A stretch of DNA of 64,000 bases from Adiantum capillus-veneris. Its lineage: Eukaryota; Streptophyta; Polypodiopsida; Polypodiales; Pteridaceae. Both the position numbers and the translations under genes were made by a program. The stretch lies in assembly GCA_014529385.2 (NCBI GenBank), contig CM043950.1, forward strand, positions 82,284,843 to 82,348,842, in the 5' to 3' direction. A model generated the notes under the pieces. The model was given only the letters and a program-made list of their open reading frames with translations, had not been told where the DNA came from and searched no databases. This document shows positions 1 through 12,090 of this stretch, piece after piece; within the stretch, counting starts at the first letter, position 1, and each line of letters starts with the position of its first letter.

Positions 1-1202
1 GGAGAACTCAAGAGCCTCCACCGAAGAAACGAGAAAGAAGCGAGTATCCCACCACCTCGGGGGAGATGGCTCCACGAAGACGGCGGGCTAAACGCTCTCC
101 ATCACCACCAAAGCGGAGAAGACCATCACACTCTTCTCCACGCCATAATTCAAAGAGGGATGATAAAAAGCAAGAGAAGAAAAAGGCAAGAAAGAGGACA
201 CCCTCTTCTCCATCTTCTTCATCCTCTTCCTTTTATGAAAGCTATGGTGAAGACGACAAAGATCAAGACAAGAAAAAGGCGAGAAAAAAGTCACCCTCTT
301 CTCCACCTTCTTCAAATTCTTCACCTTCCGAAGATAGTGATGGTGCAACCTTTGAACCATCAAAAAGAAGAGGCCATAGGAAATCCTATGCCGCATGGAA
401 GAGGTCATCCAAGCTGAAGAAATTCAAAGAGGGAGGGAAGAGCATCTCTTTCCTTACCTATGATGGCACCTTTGGTGCTACGGACAAAGTCTTGGCCTTT
501 ATCCAACAATTCGATGCGGCGTTTGGAGATGAGGGATTCATGGAGTCCTCTAAGCTATGCCATGTATCTATGCACTTTCAAAAGTCCGCCAGACAATGGT
601 GGTCTAGCCTACGAGCCAATGGTGAAGCTCCACAAACATGGAAAACTTTAAGAGCTTCCATTATGAAGCAGTTTTTGGCCACCGATGCCAAAGACAAAGT
701 ACTCACCGAATGGCGAAGCTTAAAGCTCTCTCCCAATGAATCCATCCACAAATATGTAGACAAGTTTTGGGACCTACAACTCAAAGCCACTGTCTTCAAA
801 AAGTTGGATTTTGGAGAGCAAAATCAACAATTTTGTGCGGGCTTAACCGAATAAATGGCGGAGTATGTCAACTCCCAAAGGCCACGTACCATATCGGCGG
901 TAATACACCACACTATGGTGGCCTCTCAAATCAATTTCCAAACGGGGGCTAAAAGAAATAATAAGCCCCCGGAGAACAAGGGTTCCAATGAGCCTAAGGG
1001 GAAGGACAATGTCCAAAAGTCTCCTAAGGGCAACTCCAACAAAGCTAAAGAGAAGGGAGTTTACAAAGGTAAGAATAAACTCTCTCCTGAAGATCTTGAG
1101 CGTTATCGTAAGGATAACCGGTGTTTCAAGTGCAGCGAATAAGGGCATGCGTACCGCGCTTGTCCCCAAAAGAACAACCGCCAAGATCCTCCTAGAGCTT
1201 CC
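1..1202 (+). pseudogene. Gag of element A (capsid plus zinc knuckle), partial and broken
   Basis: Gag forms the retrotransposon particle and binds its RNA. The frame is open from base 3, so the Met at 66 is internal and the true start is upstream of the window. An Arg/Lys/Ser-rich stretch (66-410) is followed by a capsid-like domain (about 410-850) with the Trp-Trp pair and helical pattern of retrotransposon gag, then a basic linker and a zinc knuckle beginning CFKC at about 1123. A TAA at 852-854 splits the capsid from the linker, and a TAA at 1140 lies inside the knuckle, where element B has a Gln codon. Both lie in the same frame as the protease that follows, so gag and pol were one frame. 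Confidence 0.88.
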
Positions 1203-2702
1203 TTGGTTGAAATCCAAGAGGAGGAGACTCACCAAACTCACCACAAAGGATCTCCTCTATGCCATGCTTGGGGAAAGGTAAGAGAACATGATGCTTTTAT
1301 TCTCTTTGACCCCGGTTCTACTCACAATTTTATATCTATAGAGTTGGCCACCAAGATAGGCATACAATCCTACGAGATGGGAGATGTCCTACCCGCAGAC
1401 AGTGCCTTCAAGGGGCAAGAAGCTTCAGTCACTCCCTTAATAGGGAAATTGAGGCTTCATGTCCAAGGATATGTGGACAAAGAGGACTTCTTTATCTCTC
1501 CTCTCAAGCATGAGGATGTAATCCTAGGGGCACCATGGTTTGACCGCCTAGCTGCCGATGTTAAATTTCCTGAAAGGAGAATCTCCTTTAAGTTCAGGGA
1601 AAAAGACATGTATATAGATGCTAAGGAAATGGGTAACACTATCCCCATTGTACATACACCATCTTTCAACAAGTCAATAAAGAGCTCTATTTCCGTGTAC
1701 ATGATTTTTGTTAAAGATTCTCAAAATGAACCTAATGCTTTAGCAAAAGAAAATAAAAGCAACCAAAAGGAACTAGAGTTATCCAATTTTCTCAAGGGGT
1801 TTCAAGATGTTTTTATTGACGACATCCCTTGTGAGCTACCTCCTAAACGAGGTAATGATGACCATGCAATTGAACTTCTTCCAGGAAGTTCACCGCCTAA
1901 CAAACCTCCTTATAGAGTTTCTCAAGCTCAACAAGAGGAGATTATGCGGCAAGTGCATGAGTTAGTTGAGAAGGGTATGGTTAGGCCAATCTCATCTCCA
2001 TTTTGCTCACCTGTGCTATTACTGCAGAAGAAAGACGGCACATATCGTATGTGTGTCGACTATAGAGCACTAAATAGGATCACTATCAAAAATAGGTTTC
2101 CCGTTCCACGGGTAGAAGACCTATTTGATAAGCTACAAGGATCGACCTACTTAAGTAGGATTGACCTAAAAAGTGGCTATCATCAAATAAGGATAGTTGA
2201 TCAAGACATTGTAAAGACCGCATTTCGCACCACATTTGGTCTTTACGAATACATTGTCATGCCTTTTGGCTTGACCAATGCACCAGCCACATTCAACCGC
2301 TTGATGGAGAAGCTGTTCAGGCCTCATCGAACCTTCACTGGAGTGTTCTTTGATGATATTATCATCTACTCTAATTCATCGGAGGAACACAGACAACACC
2401 TCCAGGTAATATTTCAAGTTTTGAGAGAGAATAAACTTTATGTTAATCGAAAGAAAAGTTAATTTTTCTTGCAAGAGATTCAGTATTTAGGTCATATTAT
2501 CTCTCAAGATGGCATCCAAATGGATCCATCAAAGTTAGAGGCAATAAAAGGATGGCCTAAACCAAGGAATCTTCATGAACTAAGAAGCTTTATAGGTATG
2601 TGTGCATACTATAGACGCTTCATAGAAAAGTCCTCACAAATTGCGGGACCATTACATGACCTAACAAAGAAAAGAGTTAGGTATACATGCATGATCTGCT
2701 AA
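1203..2702 (+). pseudogene. Protease and reverse transcriptase region of element A
   Basis: The aspartic protease shows the active-site stretch FDPGSTHNF at about 1306-1332 (DPG where DSG or DTG is usual). The reverse transcriptase follows at about 1900-2460, with the KKDGTYRMCVDYRALN block, the SRIDLKSGYHQI block and FFDD at about 2346-2357 as the catalytic Asp pair. The frame stops with TAA at 2460, where B has a Glu codon. It resumes in the same frame (2469-2702) through the connection region (LGHIIS, RRFI) and is lost at an indel near 2690-2740. The catalytic Asp residues are present, so the domain was functional before these breaks. Confidence 0.92.
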
Positions 2703-2739
2703 GGAGAACAATGCTTTTGAAAATCTTATCTCTCAACCT

Positions 2740-4617
2740 GTGCTTACAATACCGGATCTCTCAAAACCATTTGAGGTCCAATGTGATGCTTGTGGTGATT
2801 GCCTTGGAGCTGTTTTGCTCCAAGAAGGGCACGCCATAGGCTATGAGAGTCGAAGGCTCGACCCTGTTGAGCAAGCTCTAGGCATATACGAAAAGGAACT
2901 CCTTGCAGTTCTACATGCCTTAGACTCATGGAAGCACTATTTATTGGGGACTCCTTCCATTCTGCGAACAGATCACCAAAGTCTTAAGTACTTCATGACG
3001 CAGACCAAGCTCTCCGACAAACAAATGAGGTGGGAAAATTTCCTTTCGCAATTTCATTTTCATATTGCTCACATTGCGGGCAAGCATAATCAAGTAGCTG
3101 ATGCACTCTCAAGACAGCCGAGAGTGAATGCGGTTTCCATAGCAACTCACAATGATCTATCTTCAATGATAGATGAGTACGCTATTGATCCCGATTTTAG
3201 AGATGTGATTTCAGCCCTTGCATTAGGGAAGAAAGAAGAACCATTTATCTTACAAGATGTTTATCTTCTCTATGGCAATAGACTATGCGTTACTAACTCA
3301 CTACGTGAGAAAGTAATGTATGAATCTCATGCTCCACCTTATGCGGGGCATAGAGGGATTCAGTCTACCTTAAATGGAATTGAAACATATTTCTATTGGC
3401 CTACCATGAAAGTGAACATACAAGAGTATGTTTCTAAATGTGTGGTATGCCAAAAGACAAAATTTGATAGAGGGAAGAAACTTGGATTGCTTCAACCCTT
3501 GCCAATCCCTAATTTACCATGGGAGAGCATATCCATGGACTTTATCTTTGGATTGCCTAAGTCTATCCATGGGAATATGGGAATATGGACGATAGTAGAC
3601 AGGTGCAGTAAACAAGCTCATTTTATACCTGTCAAAAAGACGATCAAAGCCCATCAAATGGCAACCCTCTTCATTTCACAAATCTTCAAGTACCATGGCT
3701 TGCCAATGTCCATAGTGTTGGATAGAGTTCCTAGAGTGACCAGTAATTTCTGGAAGGGTCTCTTTGAGAATTTAGGGACAAGGCTAAACTTCTCTTCGGC
3801 CTATCATCCACAAACGGATGGCCAAAGCGAAATAGCTAACCTAACCATTCTCGATCTACTAAAATCCTATGTAACGGAAGTAGATCAAAGATCCCAATGG
3901 GAGAAGTACTTACCCTTAGTGGAGTATGCTTACAATAACACTGTACATACTTCCATGGGAAAAGCACCTTTCGAGGTAATTGAGGGAAGATCAAAAAGTC
4001 CTTTGCTACTTAAAGTACATGGGAAGATCTTCTCTGCAGATGAGTATAGCCGAGACCTACAAGAATATTTTCAAAAGATTAAGGATGCTATCTCTATCTC
4101 ACAGCAAAGGCAAAAGGCTACTGCTGACAAGCACAGAAGAGCCCAAGCCTTTAAAGAAAACGATTGGGTCTTGTTAAAGTTTCCCAAGGCTCAATTATGG
4201 CACACGACGGGCAAGAATCCTACGGGCCACCAAAAGTACTATGCTAAACTAGCAAAAAGGTACTATGGTCCCTTCCAGATTCTTAGGCCAATCAACGAGA
4301 TGGCCTATCAACTCAAGTTGCCCAATCATTGGCTCATACACAATGCTTTCCATGTGAGCCTATTAAAGCCTTACAAAGGAGAGCCACCTCAAGAAACAAC
4401 TATTGAAGACCCACCAGAGATCGAGGACCAAGAGGAGGTGCTGCAGCCCGAGTCCATTCTCTGACATGAAGACAAGGTATTAAGAGGCGGTAAGACTATC
4501 CGACGATATCTTATTAAGTTTAAGAATTATCCTTTTGAAGATGCTAGATGGATGCAAGGCATACAATTAAAGGATAACCTAAACCTTGTCAATGCTTACA
4601 ATGCTTCCCAAGAGTAA
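2740..4617 (+). pseudogene. RNase H, integrase and chromodomain of element A
   Basis: RNase H (about 2760-3120) has its catalytic residues in CDACG, YEKELLAV and TDHQSL, and ends with the ADALSR tail. The integrase has an HHCC zinc finger (about 3330-3465, ending CVVCQ), then catalytic motifs at MDF (3535), VLDRV (3715, in a degraded DRDPRF-type motif) and HPQTDGQSE (3805). A TGA at 4462-4464 ends the 574-residue open frame. The same frame continues after it to a TAA at 4615-4617, through a chromodomain-like stretch (RRYLIKFKNY, ARWMQ). Chromodomains steer integration towards particular chromatin. The TGA is also present in B. Confidence 0.92.
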
Positions 4618-4973
4618 GCAAATGTACAAAATGTTAAAAATGAACAAAGTTTTTGTCTTATAAGACTCTCTTTTTCTTTATTTGTGCACAAAAATGAAGC
4701 AGTATGCATGCTTAGATCAAGTTTGCGGAGACGACGTCTCCCAAACACCAAGTAGAGCTTGTCACTCTACTATGGAAGACTCATAGGACTAATGTGCAGA
4801 CATGCTTGTGGCAGCCTCAGGCTCTCAAGCACCAAATGGACTAGTCATCCATTGTGGAATGATGTCGTAGGGTAACATAGGGATCCTCTACCCGCTAAGA
4901 AAAGGACTCATGAACATGCTTTATCTTCTCTACACCATAGTCAAGGACGACTATGATTTCAAGAGAGAGGTAA
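4618..4973 (+). other. 3' untranslated region and polypurine tract of element A
   Basis: No gene is seen here. The sequence is shared with B (14929-15303). It ends with a purine run (AAGAGAGAGG, 4961-4970) just before the LTR, the expected primer for plus-strand DNA synthesis. Confidence 0.75.
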
Positions 4974-6574
4974 TGTCATAATAATCAATATCTAATTCTC
5001 CTAAATGACTTTCTCATATTAAATTGATCATTTAACGTGGGGAAGTGCCAGGGGAGAAAAGGTTAGAATATTGGTGAAGCTAGCAGACCGGCCACAGTAG
5101 GGATCCAAAGGACGGAAAATAGGGATCCAAAGGGGGGGGGGGGGCATCTGCAAAAGAGCCATGTGCAACAATGGGCTAAAAAGACCCTAAGGTTCAGCCC
5201 ATTAAGACTTCCAAAATGCTAAGGTTCCAAAATTCAAAGGTTGTGTCCAAAGGTCAAACCTAGGGGAAATTGGATGCTTTGTGTGTGTAAAAAAAGTCTT
5301 TGCATATCCCTACATGGGAGGGGGCGAGCCCTAAAGGTAGGGGATGAGAGAAAAAATCATACACACACACACACACACACAGGCTCCCTTTACACAAAGG
5401 GAATGAGGGACACATGTCAGCTCCCTAGGCCAGATGCCCACAAGGTGTGCCCAGTTTCTATTGGATGACCCTTGAAGTGGACCAATGAGAATTAAGCTAG
5501 AGTAAATCTAGTTTAATTAATTTAAAAACATTTAATAAAAGAAACCAATGAGAATTAAGTCTCCTAGAAGACTATTGGGCAGTCTCCCAAGGGGTCCAAT
5601 GAGCATTTAGGAGCCCAATGGCTTGCGTGATTCCTATTGGCCAGGAGGCAAAGGGGTCCAATGAGAGTTTAGTTTAATTATTTAATTACCTAAAGCTCTC
5701 ACAAAAGGGTAAAGGGGGACACATGTCAAAAGGCTATCACTTATGCTGCTTAATGGTCATTGGCTTGACTTGGGGAGAGCCAATGAGGGCTCAGCAAGAG
5801 CAAATAGCAAGAGGGCTTGCCCAAGAGAGAGAGGGGGGCTGATTTTTGCAAGGCATTATCACACACACACTCACACACAGTCTATGTGTGAAGCAAAGAA
5901 GACTATCTCTTCCCAAGTTTTAATGGAGAGCTCATCACCTACTCCAAGCTTGTGAGATAGAAGCCTACATCAACACTCTCTTGGCATGTGGATGCAAATC
6001 CAACCAAGAGCCAAGCTTCAATGCATGCTCATATCCTCTACCAAGCTAATTACTAAGCTAAGCTATGCTAATATGAGTGATAATGTGAGGAGATGTACAT
6101 ATTTCACGTAAGATACTCCTTCTTCCTCTCAATCTACTCTCATACCCTGCTAGATCTCACCATCTTCGAAGGTGTGTGAGGTCTTGGGTCTGAGAACGGG
6201 GATAATTCAAGTTGTGTTTGCTAAGTGTTTTGCTTAGTGCATGAAGCTTTCATCTTCATTGCACTTGCTAGTCTTGAAGGAACACAAAGAATTGTATTAT
6301 ACAATGTCTCTTTTGATGGGAGAAACCATAATACAAAGCCTTTTGGATGGGGGACCAGCTCCATGCAAATCCGGTCCTCAACTGTTGTCATTAGCTTAAT
6401 TTCTCTCTCTTTTGAAAGTATTGTGGATGCTATCTAACTAGGTGTTATGATTTTTGTTGCTCTCTCCACCCAAGAACTTTTGTAATTCTCATTAGGAATC
6501 TATTCTAATGAAATGCCCACTATGTTCATGCTAATTTCCGCTACACATAAGTTATTAGGCCATTAAATGTTACA
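4974..6574 (+). repeat. 3' LTR of element A (about 1.6 kb)
   Basis: The LTR starts TGTCATAATAATC directly after the polypurine tract and ends GTTACA. Both ends match the LTRs of B, which start TGTCATTAAA and end CATTACA or CATTTCA. It contains a CA microsatellite (about 5360-5382), a G13 run (5132-5144) and a CCAAT-rich module region. The matching 5' LTR and the target duplication are outside the window. Confidence 0.85.
5405..5790 (+). promoter_or_regulatory. Duplicated CCAAT-rich U3 modules in the LTR of A
   Basis: At least eight CCAAT or ATTGG motifs lie within about 330 bases, most as ATTGG followed by CCAATGAG (5480, 5544, 5595, 5613, 5635, 5657, 5755, 5779). Each half begins with ACACATGTCA (about 5410 and 5718). 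The B LTRs keep the same arrangement (9790-10010 and 15845-16065). CCAAT boxes are the classic target of NF-Y; an enhancer role is inferred from position. Confidence 0.5.
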
Positions 6575-7194
6575 GGCTACATCCTCTGTCTCTCTCTTCT
6601 CTCTGCGGGAACCATCCCCTGCCCCCAGATCTTGAGCATTAGCGACCCCGCTAATGGGGGGGGGGGGGGGGGGGGGTTGCCTTCAAAAAAGGTTGGATCC
6701 CTAAGGGCCGTGGGAACGGCCACGCCACATTATCATTCTCAACTGCCAGTGATCCACCTTGTTTACCGCCAACCACCGGCGTCATGTGTCATTTACATTG
6801 GTTAAAATCGCCTGATTGCACTATCAAGAGTGACAGAATCTTTGAAAAGTTGAATCTGTGAGGGAAAAATTATCAAGCGGTAAAGGCAAAGTGCTGTTTG
6901 CACCACCTCCACAAACACGTTATAAAAGGCCGCCTTCTAATCTCCGGTCTCAACAAAACTCTTAATCTTTGTGTACCTGTGATCATTTATGTAAATAAAT
7001 ATGATGAGTTTGATAGTGTAACTCATGATGAGGACTTCCTTTTTTGTAAGATGGGGAAAAAGCGACATTGTATTGCGGAATTCAATAATGATTTCTAATG
7101 TAGAAACATGATTTGCTATTCAATCAACCATTTTGTTGTGTGCCTTGCAAGGTGTCTTATTTTGTTGTGGCTTGCTATCAGCAGAGGGCATGCT
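6575..7194. other. Unassigned stretch between element A and the satellite
   Basis: No gene is recognised. It holds a G21 homopolymer (6656-6676) preceded by a short inverted repeat (CATTAGC and GCTAATG). A 66-codon ORF lies at 6898-7098 with no recognisable domain and no conservation visible here, so I do not call it a gene. Confidence 0.5.
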
Positions 7195-9133
7195 ACATCA
7201 AATATCCACCACTTGGCCATTATAACCAAGGCTTGAATTATGGATCCAAATATTGGTGCCTCCTAGATCCACCAATGGCCATTCATACCATGTCTTAAAG
7301 TTAGGTGCATTCAACACTTGGCCATTATAACACTTGTAATTTTACACAATGTTTTTGGGATGAGTAGATCCTAAATCCACCACTTGGCCATTTGGACTCA
7401 TAATTGGGAAGTAGGTGCAGGAAACATCCACCACTTCACCATTATAACAAAGGCTTAAATTGTGGATTCAATTATTGGTGTCTCGTAGATCCACCATTTG
7501 GCCATTCTATCCATCTGTTAATATTAGGTGCATTCAACATCTGGCCATCATAACACTCGTACAAAATGTTTGTGGGATGAGTGGATCCTAGATCCACCAC
7601 TTGTCCATTTAGACTAAGAATTGGGAATGAGATGCATCAAAGATCCACCACTTGTCCATTATAATGAAGTCTTGAATTATATATTCAATTGTTGGCGTCT
7701 CCTAGATCCACCACTTGGCCATTCTAACCATGTCTTAAAGCTAGGTGCATTTAGCACTTGGCCATCATAACACTTGTAATTTTACACAATGTTTATGGGA
7801 TGAGGAGATCCTAAATCCACCACTTGGCCATTTAGACTAAGAATTAGGAAGTAGGTGCATCAAAGATCCACCACCTGGTGGCCATTATAACAAAGACTTG
7901 AGTTGTGGATCCAATTGTTGGTGTCTCCTAGATCCACCACTTGGCCATTCTAACCATGTATTAACGTTACCTGCATTCAACAATTGGCCACCATAACAAT
8001 TGTAATTTTACACAATTTTTATGGAATAAGTAGATCTTAGATCCAATACTTCGCCATTTAGACTAAAAATTAAGAAGTAGGAGCATCAAAGATCCACCAC
8101 GTGGCCATTATAACATATTCTTGAAATCTGGATCCAATTGTTGGTGTATCCTAGAACCACCACTTGGCCATTCTAACCATGTCCTAAAGTTACGTGCATT
8201 CAACATTTAGTCATCATAACACTTATAATTTTACACAATGTTTGTGGGATGAGTAGATCCTAGATCCACCACCTGGCCATTTAGACTAAGAATTGGGAAT
8301 TAGATGCATCAAAGATCTACCACTTGGCCATTATAACAAAGGCTTGAATTGTGGATCCAATTGTTGGTGTCTCCTAGATCCACCACTTGGCCATTCTAAC
8401 CATGTCTTAAAGGTAGGTGCATTTAGCAATTGACCATCATAACACTTGTAGTTTTACACAATGTTTGTGGGATGAGTAGATCCTAGATCCACCACTTGGC
8501 CGTTTAGACTAAGAATTGGGGAGTAGGTGCATCAAAGATCCACGACTTTGCTATTATAACAAAGGCTTGAATTGTGGATCCAATTGTTGGTGTCTCCTAG
8601 ATCCACCATTTGGCCATGCTAACCATGTGTTAATGTTAGGTGCATTCAACAATTGGCCATCATAACACTTGTACTTTTACAGAATGTTGGTGGGATGAGT
8701 AGATCATAGATCCACCACTTGGCCATTTAGACTAAGAGTTGAAAATTGGATGCATCAAGGATCCACCACTTGGCCATTATAACGAAGGCTTCAAATATGG
8801 ATCCAATTGTTGGTGTCTCCTAGATCCGCCACTTGGCCATCTAACTATGTCTTAAAGCTAGGTGCATTCAACACTTGGCCATCATAACACTTGTAATTTT
8901 ACACGATGTTTGTGGGATCATTAGATCCTAGATCCCCCATTTGGCCATTTAGACTAAGCATTGGTAATTAGATGCATCAAAGATACACCACTTGGCCATT
9001 ATAATCAAGGCTTGAATTGTGGATCCAATTGTTGGTGTCTCCTAGATCCACCACTTGGCCATTCTAACCGTGTGTTAAAGTTAGGTGCATTCAACACTTG
9101 GCCATCATAACACTTGTAATTTTATACAATGTT
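7195..9133 (+). repeat. Satellite array block 1, about 223-bp monomers
   Basis: About 8.7 diverged monomers. The marker TTTACACAAT recurs near 7341, 7564, 7781, 8007, 8230, 8453, 8676, 8898 and 9121, giving spacings of 220-226 bases. Each monomer carries four copies of CACTTGGCCAT spaced about 51, 63, 43 and 66 bases apart. The last five bases, ATGTT (9129-9133), are the target duplication of element B. Confidence 0.95.
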
Positions 9134-10755
9134 TGTCATTAAACATCTAATATCTAACCAAACCAAATGATTTTCTTGTATTAAACTGATCATTTAATGT
9201 GGGGTAATAAATGGGAACAAGGGTTAGAATATAGACATGTACTTACAGATCTATCTCAACACGGGGCCAAATGAGAGATGGTCTATCAAAGATCAAGGCT
9301 AAATAATGGATATTAAAATACCTTAGGGTTAGCTTCATTAAAGACCTCCAATGGTCAGAGTTAAAAGTCCTTTGACCTTAAGCAAGCTAGGGTTGAGCTT
9401 GAGGTGGAAACCCAACCTAAACTTGTCTTAGACCTAGTGCAAGCTAGGGCTAAGCTTGAGGTGGAAACTCCACCTAAGTTTTTGTCATGATTTATGACTA
9501 AGGTACTCGAAGTGCTTTTCATACTTAATGAGGAAGTTGCATGAGAAGCTTCCTATGCATGGGGGTAAGATGTTTGAGTCAAAATGAGACCCTACACACT
9601 TAATGAGGAAGTTGCTTGAGAAGCGTCCTATGCATGGGGGGTAAAATGCTTGAGTCAAAAAGAGACCCTACACACTTAATGAGGAAGTTTCTTGAGAATC
9701 TTACTATGCATAAAAGTCCCAAAGTTAGGGGAATCTTTGACCTAACCTTCCACTCACCCAAGGGGTACCCCTTTTCTAAAAGGGAACATGGGACACATGT
9801 CAGACTCTCACTAAGATTAACCACATGGTGTGCTTGAATGCTATTGGTTGGGCTAAAGAGGGGTCCAATGAGCTTCTACTTCCATCCAAAAAATATATAG
9901 ATATTTTCAAGTTCTCTCTCATTAAGGGGTAAGGAGGACACTTGTCAAAAGACTACCCATATACTGGATTGCATGCTGCATTTTATTGGCTAGGGGGAGA
10001 GGGGTCCAATGAGTTTCCAGCATGTAGAAATTTTTCCCAAAGCAAGGAAGGAGGGTGCATGGGGAATATACTCCACACACACCCACTGGCAAGGGCATTC
10101 TCACTTGGTGAAAGGTGAGGAACACCACCTCCTTCTCCAAGCTTGTGAGAAGTGAGAGCCTACATCAACACTCTTGGCTATGGAATGCAAATCCAACCAA
10201 GAGCCATGCTTCAATGCTTAATCTTGTCATCTTCTCCATCTCCATTACTATCCTATTATGTATGCTAGAAAGAAGAGTAATGATAAGTGAGGAACTATTT
10301 CTTTCTCCTATGGAATGTTTCTTCTTCCTCTTCCCTACCCTCATTCCTCGCTAGCTCTCTCCACCTTTGAAGGTGTTTGAGGCCTTGGGACTGAGGCTTG
10401 GGACAATTAATGATTTCTACAAGTTATGTTATGCTTGTGATGCATGAAGCTTTCCACCTTCATTGAATCACATAGGTATTGTACCAAGTCTCTCTTGATG
10501 GGAGAAACTATAATACAAATGCCTATTGGAGGGGGGACTGGCTCCATATGAATATGGTCATGAACTATTGTCATGTTCTCTAAACTCTCTCTCTCTTGCA
10601 AAAGTATTGTTCATGCCAAGTTAACTAAGTACCATGTTTATGTTTCTACCATCAATTAAGTTCATTCACTATGCTCACAAAGTAACTCTCTAAAAATTCC
10701 TTCACCTAATTCCTAATTCCGCTACTCTCAAAGTTCATATGCCATTTCCATTTCA
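9134..10755 (+). repeat. 5' LTR of element B (1622 bp)
   Basis: It runs TGTCATTAAA to CATTTCA and lies directly before the primer site. It holds three copies of a module of about 75 bases beginning CTTAATGAGG (9524, 9599, 9675), where the 3' LTR has two. It also has a duplicated block around AAGCTTGAGGTGGAAA (about 9385-9475) that is single in the 3' LTR. CCAAT pairs lie at 9842-9868 and 9984-10010. Confidence 0.93.
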
Positions 10756-10756
10756 T

Positions 10757-10774
10757 TGGTATCAGAGCATTTGG
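10757..10774 (+). other. Primer binding site of element B, initiator Met tRNA
   Basis: TGGTATCAGAGC begins two bases after the 5' LTR. These 12 bases match the complement of the 3' end of plant initiator Met tRNA, the usual primer of chromoviruses; the following bases diverge. Confidence 0.88.
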
Positions 10775-11126
10775 TTTCTCTTTTCTTGCTTAAAAAGAGA
10801 GGTCCTTAATTAGCCTATTAATGGTTGATTTTTTTAATTATATTAGGGTAATTGGGGCTGGGATCTATTATCGGTTTTCTTGAGACCACTTTGTGGGATA
10901 TGGTGCACACCTCGGATCTTTCATGTTAATAATGGAGTCTTTTTAGACATGCCTATGGCTTTACCATTATTGAGCCATAAGAAGTCCAAAAGGAGCTATC
11001 CCTTGGAAACTTTGCTATGCTAGACTCACTCCACCACTCTCTATAATTAACCAATTTGAGCTGTGGGTGTAGATACTTAAGTGCCTATTTTCAAAGTCTA
11101 AGAGGAGTAGCAACTAAGGTTTTGAA
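10775..11126 (+). other. Leader of element B
   Basis: Untranslated leader between the primer site and the first gag ATG. No feature is recognised in it. Confidence 0.6.
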
Positions 11127-12090
11127 TTGCCAAAGCATATACTAAGTAAACACCTAAGTTTAATTAACATGGTTGACAATAACCAAGAGAGTAGAATGAA
11201 CATTGATTACTTTGACTTTGCACATGAAGGTGTTAATGATGATGCCCCCATGTTTGTTAATTATCTTGTTACTAGGTTGCAACAAGCTATGGGAAAAGCT
11301 ATGGGCAACCCCTCTTTGCAAGCCAAAGTTACTCAACAACTTCGTGCTTATGGGATTTCCTTTCCTCTCAAAGAGGAGAGAGAGATTAGGAGGCCTCTTG
11401 GTGAGACCCCCAAAAGAAGACTCTCTCCCATACGAGAGGAGGAATCCAAAGAACGAGAAAGTAATGACTCCCTAAGTTCCTCAAAAGATGTGGCTCCATG
11501 AAGACGGTGGTCTAGCTGATCACCAAACCCTCCTAAGAGGAAATGGTTAACCCATAGTCCTTCTCCTCGTCACTCCAAAAGGGAAGAGAGGAAACAAAGG
11601 AATAAAAGGGCAAGAAAGAGGTCACCCTCTTCTCCTTCTTCTTCACCTTCCTCCTCTACCGATGAAAGCTATGAATATTCTCCTAGAGAATACAAGAAGG
11701 GAGGACATCACCATGGTTGCTTCACGCATCAATTTCCAACAACCGGCTAGAGGGAATGTCAAGCCCATGGAAAATAAAGACAAAAGTGATGCCAAGGGGA
11801 AAACCAATATCCAAAATTCGTACCAAGGCTATTCCAACAACAACAACAAACGGTCCAAGGAGAACGGAGTTTACAAAGGTAAATATAAACTCTCTCCTAA
11901 AGAGCTAGAAGCTTTTAGTAAGGACCACAAATGTTTTAAGTGTGGGGAGCAAGGCCATAGTTATCGTCCTTGCCCAAAGATAATTTCCTGCAATGAGACT
12001 CCTAGAGCCTCTATGTTTGAAGCTCCAAAAGAGGATGCTCATTGCCAAGGATTTCTCCTTTCCTATGATTGGGGAAGATGGAAGAGCATG
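11127..12090 (+). pseudogene. Gag of element B with the capsid deleted
   Basis: A 124-codon N-terminal frame (11127-11501) shows the part of gag missing from A's visible region, ending in an Arg/Glu/Ser-rich stretch; it closes at a TGA. The Arg/Ser-rich stretch continues out of frame to about 11700, then jumps directly to the linker matched at about 915 in A. About 500 bases encoding the capsid core are therefore absent. The zinc knuckle is complete (CFKCGEQGHSYRPC, about 11934-11975), showing the intact state of the residues broken in A. Without capsid this copy could not make particles alone. Confidence 0.85.

Larger units (their letters stand above)
1..6574 (+). mobile_element. Element A: Ty3/gypsy chromovirus, 5' end outside the window
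   Basis: The order gag, protease, reverse transcriptase, RNase H, integrase, chromodomain, polypurine tract and 3' LTR is seen on the plus strand. The window opens inside gag, so the 5' LTR and primer site are not visible. The coding part carries in-frame stops near 852, 1140, 2460 and 4462 and a frameshift near 2700-2740, so this copy is dead. Its closest relative here is element B. The chromodomain after integrase is what assigns it to the chromoviruses. Confidence 0.93.

Noticed and set aside
4462-4464. Recoding of TGA as an amino acid
   Set aside because: Other TGA codons in the window clearly act as inactivating stops; a shared inherited stop is simpler.
6898-7098. 66-codon ORF as a host gene
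   Set aside because: No domain, no splice or promoter context, no homologous copy in the window.
7195-9133. CRISPR-like array
   Set aside because: Repeat units are long, diverged and contiguous without unique spacers, in a plant context.
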